Positions 1 through 4,473 of a DNA stretch of 6,269 nucleotides are shown piece by piece. The DNA is from Burkholderiales bacterium (GTDB lineage: Bacteria; Pseudomonadota; Gammaproteobacteria; Burkholderiales; Ga0077523): positions 1-6,269 of the forward strand of contig JALORJ010000165.1 of the NCBI GenBank assembly GCA_025459035.1. Reading direction: 5' to 3'. A model generated the notes under the pieces. It saw only the letters and a program-made list of their open reading frames with translations, searched no databases and had not been told where the DNA came from. The translations under genes and the position numbers were made by a program. Every line of letters starts with the position of its first letter. The stretch's first letter is position 1.

Positions 1-417
1 GCCCTTCTCGAGCCCGTCGGCTCCGAGGTACGCGCCCCACGGCCACGCCGCGATGGCGACGTGCACCTGGGCGCCCCTGGGCGACACCCCCATCTTCTCG
101 GAGCCGTAGAAGGCGATCGGGCGCACGTAGCACGACGCGAGCTTGTTCGCGCGGACCGTCTCCAGCGTGGCCGCGACCAGTTCGTCCTTCGAGTACGGCA
201 ACTTCATCAGGTAGATGTGCGCCGAGTTGAACATCCGGTCGATGTGCTCGCGCAGGCGGAAGATCGCGGTGCCCTTGACGGTGTCGTAGGCGCGCAGGCC
301 CTCGAACACGGCGAGGCCGTAGTGCAGCGAGTGCGTCAGTACGTGCGTGTTGGCATCCCGCCACGGCACCAGCTTGCCGTCGTACCAGATGAACCCGTCG
401 CGGTCGGCCATGGACAT
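1..417 (-). CDS. ilvE: Branched-chain amino acid aminotransferase, N-terminal 139 residues (partial)
   Basis: A PLP-dependent fold-type IV transaminase that catalyses the reversible last step of leucine, isoleucine and valine synthesis in the cytoplasm, with glutamate as amino donor. The visible residues match the family closely: IWYDGKLVPWRDA near residue 10, HYGLAVFEGLRAY at 32-44, IFRLREHIDR at 52-61 with the conserved arginine and REH, CYVRP at 96-100, GSEKMGV at 105-111 and AAWPWGAYLG at 123-132. Full-length proteins have about 300-310 residues, so slightly less than half is here. The catalytic lysine (Lys159 in E. coli IlvE) lies beyond the left edge. The ATG at 417 is chosen because AGGGAG stands 10 nt upstream and because MSMADRDG is a familiar N-terminus for this group; the ATG at 411 is the alternative. 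The gene is divergent from the cyclase gene. The reading frame is open to base 1, with no sign of disruption. Confidence 0.95.
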   Translation of the reverse strand, partial: MSMADRDGFIWYDGKLVPWRDANTHVLTHSLHYGLAVFEGLRAYDTVKGTAIFRLREHIDRMFNSAHIYLMKLPYSKDELVAATLETVRANKLASCYVRPIAFYGSEKMGVSPRGAQVHVAIAAWPWGAYLGADGLEKG

Positions 418-427
418 GCTCGCGATG

Positions 428-458
428 CTCCCTGCGTTTTCGTGGATCGCCGAGTGTA
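428..458 (-). promoter_or_regulatory. Candidate ilvE ribosome binding site and -10 element
   Basis: Read on the minus strand, AGGGAG (428-433) lies 10 nt before the ilvE ATG and is a credible Shine-Dalgarno site. TACACT (453-458) is a four-of-six match to a sigma70 -10 box and would give a leader of about 30 nt. I see no convincing -35 element at 16-18 bp spacing, so the promoter part is weak. The rest of the divergent gap to the cyclase start is GC-rich. It contains an inverted repeat (CCGCGGC at 494-500 with GCCGCGG at 519-525), and I see no clear promoter for the cyclase. Confidence 0.35.
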
Positions 459-600
459 GCCAAGGGGCTCGGTCCGGCGGAACCCGACAGCGGCCGCGGC
501 GCAAGGGCGGCACAGCCGGCCGCGGGAGGCCCGTGCCCGTCGGCTTGTGACCGCGCGAACCCGTGCACTACTCTCGATCGCTCTCGCCGCGGACCCATCG

Positions 601-1938
601 ATGCCTTCTGCCGCACCTCCCGACGATCTGCCGCGCGCGCGGCGTCGCCGCTCGACCCCGGGGCTGCTGGGACGCCTCGGCGAGATGGCGATCGACCCGG
701 CCGACACGGAGGACATGCAGCTTCGCAAGACGATGCTGCTGCTGATCGCAGGGCTGATGAACGTCGCCGCGTGCGCGTGGCTCGGTATCTACTGGCTGAT
801 GGGCATCAAGCTGCCGACGTCGCTGCCGCTGGGCTACCAGGTCGCGTCGGCGGCGCTGCTGGCCTACTTCCTGAAGACCCGCAACTTCGACCACTACCGC
901 CTCGCGCAGCTGTCGCTGTTCCTGTTCGTGCCGTTCGCGATCCAGTGGTCCATCGGCAGCTTCGTGAGCTCGTCGGGCGTCGTGCTGCTCGCGCTGCTCG
1001 CGCCGATCAGCGCGATGATCGTGTACGGGCACCGCGAGGCCATTCCGTGGTTCGTCGCGTACATCGTCCTGACGGTGATGTCGGGCGTGTTCGACTTCCT
1101 GCTGTCCGAGGGCGCCGAGTCGGGCATCCCGATGCAGACGGTCGCCGTGTTCTTCGTGCTGAACTTCACGATCCTGTCGACGATCGTGTTCCTGCTGTTC
1201 CAGTTCTTCGTCAAGCAGAAGGACGAGTTCCAGGCCGAGCTCGCGGCCCAGCACGATCTGGTGCGCATCGAGCGCGAGAAGTCCGAGAACCTGCTGGTGA
1301 GCATCCTGCCGGTGCACGTCGCGGAGCGGCTGAAGAACCGCCAGACGACCATCGCCGACGGCTTCAGCGACGTGACCGTGATGTTCGCGGACATCGTCGA
1401 CTTCACCCGCCTGTCCGAGCGCCTGTCGCCCGGCGAGGTGGTCGCGATGCTCGATGTCGTGTTCACGCAGATGGACCACCTCACCGCGCGCTACGGCCTC
1501 GACAAGATCAAGACGATCGGCGACGCGTACATGGTCGCCGGCGGCCTGTCGGACCGGCGCCGCGCGTATGTCGATGCCGTCGCGGAGATGGCGCTCGACC
1601 TGCAGCATCTGATGCGCACCGACGCGCAGCTCGCGCGCTACCAGCTGTCGTTGCACGTCGGCATCGCGACCGGGCCGGCGACGGCCGGTGTCATCGGCAC
1701 GACGCGGTTCGTCTACGACCTGTGGGGCGACACCGTGAACATCGCGTCGCGGCTGACGGGAGAAGCGCCCGCCGGCGGCATCGTGATCGACCAGAACACC
1801 CAGCAGCGGCTCGCGGGACGCTTCGACATCGCGCCGGCGCGCATGGTGCAGGTCAAGGGCAAGGACGCGCTGGCCGCCTACGCGCTGCTGGGGCAGGGCA
1901 CCAGTACCGACGCGAAGCCGACGCAGGTCGCCGCCTAG
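601..1938 (+). CDS. Membrane-bound class III adenylate cyclase (six-helix membrane domain + cyclase catalytic domain)
   Basis: Makes cAMP from ATP at the inner membrane, probably as a homodimer. Residues 1-40 are cytoplasmic with a basic cluster (ARRRR). Six hydrophobic helices follow at about 42-68, 77-92, 102-121, 125-143, 148-168 and 180-204, then a charged helical linker at 205-245 ending in NLLVSILPVHVAERLK, the usual transducer helix. The catalytic domain spans about 257-425. Metal-binding aspartates are Asp264 (MFADIVDFT) and Asp308 (KTIGDAYM). The purine-selecting residues are Lys304 and Asp373 (VYDLWGDTVN), the adenine pair; guanylate cyclases have Glu and Cys there. Asn380 and Arg384 (NIASRL) complete the transition-state set, so the enzyme should be active. 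The layout resembles mycobacterial Rv1625c-type cyclases. Start: ATG 601 has only a weak GGA at 7 nt; an in-frame GTG at 547 would add 18 residues, but its nearest purine tract (524-529) is 17 nt away. The signal sensed by the membrane domain is unknown. The gene is convergent with the iron permease gene. Confidence 0.9.
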   Translation: MPSAAPPDDLPRARRRRSTPGLLGRLGEMAIDPADTEDMQLRKTMLLLIAGLMNVAACAWLGIYWLMGIKLPTSLPLGYQVASAALLAYFLKTRNFDHYRLAQLSLFLFVPFAIQWSIGSFVSSSGVVLLALLAPISAMIVYGHREAIPWFVAYIVLTVMSGVFDFLLSEGAESGIPMQTVAVFFVLNFTILSTIVFLLFQFFVKQKDEFQAELAAQHDLVRIEREKSENLLVSILPVHVAERLKNRQTTIADGFSDVTVMFADIVDFTRLSERLSPGEVVAMLDVVFTQMDHLTARYGLDKIKTIGDAYMVAGGLSDRRRAYVDAVAEMALDLQHLMRTDAQLARYQLSLHVGIATGPATAGVIGTTRFVYDLWGDTVNIASRLTGEAPAGGIVIDQNTQQRLAGRFDIAPARMVQVKGKDALAAYALLGQGTSTDAKPTQVAA

Positions 1939-1939
1939 G

Positions 1940-1982
1940 TCGAGGCGACGGCCGGATCTCGTCCGGGCTGTCGCCGCTTCGA
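1940..1982. terminator. Bidirectional hairpin between convergent genes, no T-tract
   Basis: The gap between the cyclase and permease stop codons is 44 bp and is almost entirely one inverted repeat. GGCGACGGCCGGA (1944-1956) pairs with TCCGGGCTGTCGCC (1962-1975), with one G-T wobble, one bulged G and a TCTCG loop. TCGA at 1940-1943 can also pair with TCGA at 1979-1982 across a three-base bulge. The position between two convergent stops suggests a shared terminator. Neither side carries a run of T, so it is not a canonical intrinsic terminator; it may work with Rho or simply protect 3' ends. Confidence 0.5.
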
Positions 1983-3905
1983 TCAGGCGCGCGCGGGTTG
2001 CTGCGGCACGCTGCGCTGGTTGTGACGGAACGCGAGCCCGATCGCGACCGCAAGCACGGCCTGCAGGCCGAGGGTCTGCCACGACGGGTAGATGCCCAGC
2101 AGCGGAACGGTGGGGAACGGCACCGGGCTCACCGCGACCCGGCCTGCGGCCTGCAGCGCGGCCACGCCCTGGCCCGCGAAGACCACCGCCATCACCGCCA
2201 GCACCACCGAGCTCACGCCGAAGAACAGCCCCAGCGGCACCTTCGCGCTGAACCGGATGATCAGCGTCGCGAGCACGAGGAGCACCACGACCCCGGCGAG
2301 GCCGCCGGCGACAACCGCGGTGCCGGCGCCCTGCGCGATCAGCGCCTGATAGAACAGCACGGTCTCGAACACCTCGCGATAGACCGCGACGAACGCGATC
2401 GCGGTCAGGCCCCACAAGGTGCCCTTGCCGAGTGCCCCGGACACCTGGGCGCGGATGAACTGGCTCCAGCGCTGGCCGTGGCTCTTCGAGTGCAGCCAGA
2501 AGCCGACGTACAGCAGCATCGCGGCCGCGATCAGCGCGGTGACGCCTTCGATCACCTCCCGCTGCGCACCGCTGATCTCGATCAGCGCGGTCGCGATCCA
2601 CCACGTGGCGACACCCAGCGCCAGCGCGGCGATCCAGCCGCCGTGCAGCCACGGCAGGCCCTCCGCGCGGCCGGTCCGGCGCAGGAAGGCGGCCATCCCG
2701 GACAGCACGAGGATCGCCTCGAGGCCTTCGCGCAGGATGATCACGGCGGCCGACGCGAACTGCGCACCGGACGACGGCGCGGCCTGCGCGACGCGCTGCT
2801 CGGCCACGTCGAACAGCGCGACGGTCTCGGCGTGCAGCCGTGCAGCGTCGTCGATGCTGCCGCCGGACTTCACGTGGTTGCGGTACGCGAGCATCGCGTC
2901 CTCGATCTTCGGTCGCAGCGCGCGATCGACGCTGTCGAGGCGCCCTTCGGTCATCTCGAAGCCGTCGAGGTAGGCCGACAGCGCGAGGTCGTACGCGCGC
3001 TTCGTGTCGCCGGTGCGGTAGGCCGCGAGGCTGCCGTCGAGGGCCTTGCGCGCGATGGCCATCAGGCCGTCTGCGGCGACCGGCGCCATTGCCGTCGCGG
3101 CGAGCTGTTCGGGGTGGGCGCGCAACCACGCGAGTGCGGCGACCGCGTTGTCGCCGTGGGCGGCGCGTGTCTGCTCGGGGGTCGCCAGCACCAGATCGGA
3201 CAGGGTGCGGATGGGGCTTGATGCCGCCGCCGTGCGGCCGGCGTCGCGCTGCGCATCGTCGAACATCCAGCCCGACACGTGGAAGGCCAGCGCCCAGCGC
3301 TCGTCGTCCGTCAACTGCCCGAAGGCGGCCATCGACGTGCCCTCGACCCCCTGCGTGATCGCGCCGTAGAGCGCGCGCACGCTGCGCCGGCCGTTGCGCG
3401 CCGCGTCGTGGAAGTTCGCCGGTGCCGGATCGAGCGACGCGGCGGCGACACCGTCGCCGCGACCGTCGGCGCCATGGCAGCTCGCGCAGTGCGTCGCGTA
3501 CAGCGCAGCGGCGCGACCGAGGTCGGGCGCCTTGCGCGGCGCCACCTCGAAGCGGTACGCGTCGATCAGCCCGGTCTTGAGGCGAGCCGCGGCGGCCGAC
3601 ACGTCGGCCCCGGGCGCCTTCGCCTTGATGGCCGCCGCGAGCGCGTCGGCCTGCTTCGCGAGGGCCGCGCGCTGCGGATGCTCGGGCAGTGCCGGCACGA
3701 GCGTCGCGACCGTGCCGGAGAACTCGACCTGCTCCGCGTACTCGTCCTCGTTGGTGACCTTGCCGTCCTTGACCCACTGCGGGTACTCGGCGCCGACATA
3801 GTCGAGCAGGTGCAGCAACTGACCGCCGCTGTCGGCGCGCGCGGGAAGCGCCGCGCACCAGGCGAGCAGGAACACGAGGACGAGACGGGCCAGGGCAGCG
3901 GGCAT
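1983..3905 (-). CDS. Cytochrome c/FTR1-family iron permease fusion
   Basis: A 640-residue inner-membrane iron importer with its own heme domain. A signal peptide (basic start, LVLVFLLAWCAALPARA) is probably cleaved after Ala24. A periplasmic helical segment (25-125) leads into a class I cytochrome c domain at about 128-210, with heme motif CASCH at 140-144 and Met192 in GTSMAAF as the likely sixth ligand. A second helical region (215-385) carries GFEMTE at 315-320, resembling acidic motifs in periplasmic parts of FTR1/EfeU relatives. The C-terminal permease (385-640) has seven hydrophobic helices and both iron-binding REXXE motifs: REGLE at 392-396 and REVFE at 510-514. In EfeU and yeast Ftr1 these glutamates carry Fe3+. 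By inference, the heme domain oxidises Fe2+ or passes its electron on before transport. The start at ATG 3905 is set by the signal peptide; the frame stays open to about 4007 but encodes nothing signal-like. The gene is divergent from the Fur-box promoter 169 bp upstream. Confidence 0.92.
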   Translation of the reverse strand: MPAALARLVLVFLLAWCAALPARADSGGQLLHLLDYVGAEYPQWVKDGKVTNEDEYAEQVEFSGTVATLVPALPEHPQRAALAKQADALAAAIKAKAPGADVSAAAARLKTGLIDAYRFEVAPRKAPDLGRAAALYATHCASCHGADGRGDGVAAASLDPAPANFHDAARNGRRSVRALYGAITQGVEGTSMAAFGQLTDDERWALAFHVSGWMFDDAQRDAGRTAAASSPIRTLSDLVLATPEQTRAAHGDNAVAALAWLRAHPEQLAATAMAPVAADGLMAIARKALDGSLAAYRTGDTKRAYDLALSAYLDGFEMTEGRLDSVDRALRPKIEDAMLAYRNHVKSGGSIDDAARLHAETVALFDVAEQRVAQAAPSSGAQFASAAVIILREGLEAILVLSGMAAFLRRTGRAEGLPWLHGGWIAALALGVATWWIATALIEISGAQREVIEGVTALIAAAMLLYVGFWLHSKSHGQRWSQFIRAQVSGALGKGTLWGLTAIAFVAVYREVFETVLFYQALIAQGAGTAVVAGGLAGVVVLLVLATLIIRFSAKVPLGLFFGVSSVVLAVMAVVFAGQGVAALQAAGRVAVSPVPFPTVPLLGIYPSWQTLGLQAVLAVAIGLAFRHNQRSVPQQPARA

Positions 3906-4064
3906 GGAGCAGTTCCGGAAGACGGGGCAGGACGACGACGTTCGGTGCACGGCTTGGCCACCGCAGGTATGCGGCGACGGCGAGTGAGTCACGGTCGCGC
4001 CGCGCAAAGTTCAGCGCGAAGCGCGCTCGGGGGCACGAGGCTGCGGAAAGTTCGGCAGGAAAGC
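3906..4064. other. Upstream region of the iron permease gene, no gene seen
   Basis: This GC-rich stretch lies between the permease start and the plus-strand promoter. It holds two small hairpins: CCGCA/TGCGG with a GGTA loop (3961-3974), and AGCGCG/CGCGCT with an AAG loop (4013-4027). I find no second Fur box and no convincing minus-strand -10/-35 pair. A permease transcript starting near the Fur box would have a leader of roughly 150 nt containing both hairpins. Confidence 0.4.
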
Positions 4065-4092
4065 TTGTTTACGTAATGATAATCGTTATCAT
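4065..4092 (+). promoter_or_regulatory. Candidate sigma70 promoter of the DUF2325 gene
   Basis: TTGTTT (4065-4070) and TATCAT (4087-4092) are reasonable -35 and -10 hexamers separated by 16 bp, in an AT-rich island inside GC-rich DNA. Transcription would begin near 4099, giving a leader of about 36 nt that includes the AGGAG site. The Fur box covers the spacer and the -10 element, the classic placement for iron-dependent repression. Confidence 0.65.
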
Positions 4093-4093
4093 T
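4075..4093. promoter_or_regulatory. Fur box
   Basis: The 19-bp sequence AATGATAATCGTTATCATT has perfect 8-bp arms (AATGATAA/TTATCATT) around TCG. It contains TGATAATCGTTATCA, which differs from the 7-1-7 Fur core TGATAATNATTATCA at one position. Fe2+-loaded Fur should bind here and block the overlapping plus-strand promoter when iron is plentiful. Being palindromic, it could also control the divergent permease gene, though its distance from that start (169 bp) leaves this open. Confidence 0.88.
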
Positions 4094-4121
4094 TGCGGCA
4101 CCGGAACACACCGGCTTGCTC

Positions 4122-4126
4122 AGGAG
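4122..4126 (+). promoter_or_regulatory. Ribosome binding site that fixes the DUF2325 start
   Basis: AGGAG stands 8 nt before ATG 4135. It is the strongest Shine-Dalgarno site seen in the window and favours this start over the in-frame TTG at 4093 (inside the Fur box) and over ATG 4144. Confidence 0.8.
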
Positions 4127-4134
4127 CGCCGCAG

Positions 4135-4473
4135 ATGAACGCGATGGTCGTCGGGGCCGATCGGCTCGGAAACATCCCGGATCGGCTCGCCGACTTCGGC
4201 ATCCGCATCACCCGCCACGTCACCGGGCGTCACGCCGCCGAGCAGCGCCGCGTCGCCGCGCTGCCGGGGGATGTCGATCTGCTGATCCTGTTCACGGACT
4301 TCATCGGCCACAACGTGATGAAGGCGTTCCGTTCGCAGGCGCAGGCCGGCGGGGTCAAGGTCGTCGCCTGCCGGCGCTCGGCCAGCTGCCTCGAGACCGA
4401 ACTCGGTCGCTGCCTGCCCGACCGGTGCGCGGTGTGTCCTCGCACCGGCCGTGCCGCCGCTCAGAAGTCGTAG
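4135..4473 (+). CDS. DUF2325 domain-containing protein with cysteine-rich C-terminus
   Basis: A 112-residue soluble protein without signal peptide or membrane helix. The pattern fits the DUF2325 family, whose function is not established. MVVGADRLGNIPDRLADFGI at 4-23 looks like a nucleotide-fold strand-loop-helix start. VDLLILFTDFIGHNVM at about 46-61 carries the characteristic TDFIGH stretch, and the segment that follows includes VKVVACRRSASCLETEL. The tail is unusual in holding five cysteines (79, 85, 93, 98 and 101) within 23 residues, ending CLPDRCAVC, which could bind a metal or an Fe-S cluster or act as a redox switch; this is inference. The gene lies directly behind a Fur-box promoter with a strong ribosome binding site, so expression under iron limitation is expected. 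Its last 13 bp overlap the 3' end of the TonB receptor gene on the opposite strand. A role in iron sensing, chelate handling or regulation is possible, but nothing in the sequence decides it. Confidence 0.85.
   Translation: MNAMVVGADRLGNIPDRLADFGIRITRHVTGRHAAEQRRVAALPGDVDLLILFTDFIGHNVMKAFRSQAQAGGVKVVACRRSASCLETELGRCLPDRCAVCPRTGRAAAQKS
4422..4448 (-). terminator. Candidate terminator hairpin of the TonB receptor, inside the DUF2325 coding region
   Basis: A perfect 8-bp inverted repeat, CCGGTGCG (4422-4429) and CGCACCGG (4441-4448), encloses an 11-nt loop. On the minus strand it begins 12 nt after the receptor stop codon, the usual place for a terminator. It has no T-tract on either strand. 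It also encodes the cysteine tail of the DUF2325 protein (Cys98 and Cys101), so the repeat could be a by-product of the coding sequence. Confidence 0.35.

Noticed and set aside
61..459. Plus-strand frame of 132 codons antisense to ilvE
   Set aside because: The minus strand encodes an unmistakable IlvE sequence, and the antisense product resembles nothing.
601..1938. Guanylate cyclase or diguanylate cyclase
   Set aside because: Lys and Asp occupy the base-selecting positions, not Glu and Cys, and no GGDEF motif is present.
771..3221. A plus-strand open frame of about 816 codons over the same region
   Set aside because: It has the same shadow character: R, A, H and G-rich, no domains, and it conflicts with the cyclase frame and with the permease on the other strand.
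568..3858. A minus-strand open frame of about 1,096 codons crossing the cyclase and the permease
   Set aside because: It is an out-of-phase shadow of GC-rich coding DNA. The translation is arginine/alanine-rich low-complexity protein with no recognisable motif, and it overlaps two genes with full sets of catalytic motifs.
1983..4007. Permease start at a TTG near 4007, adding 34 residues
   Set aside because: The added residues would bury the signal peptide that begins at Met 3905, and they show no feature of their own.
3279..4076. Plus-strand open frame of 265 codons antisense to the permease 5' half
   Set aside because: Its composition is that of a complement frame. It has no ribosome binding site or motif and it runs into the Fur-box promoter.
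4093..4134. DUF2325 start at TTG 4093
   Set aside because: It overlaps the Fur box and lies upstream of the predicted transcription start; ATG 4135 has AGGAG at 8 nt.
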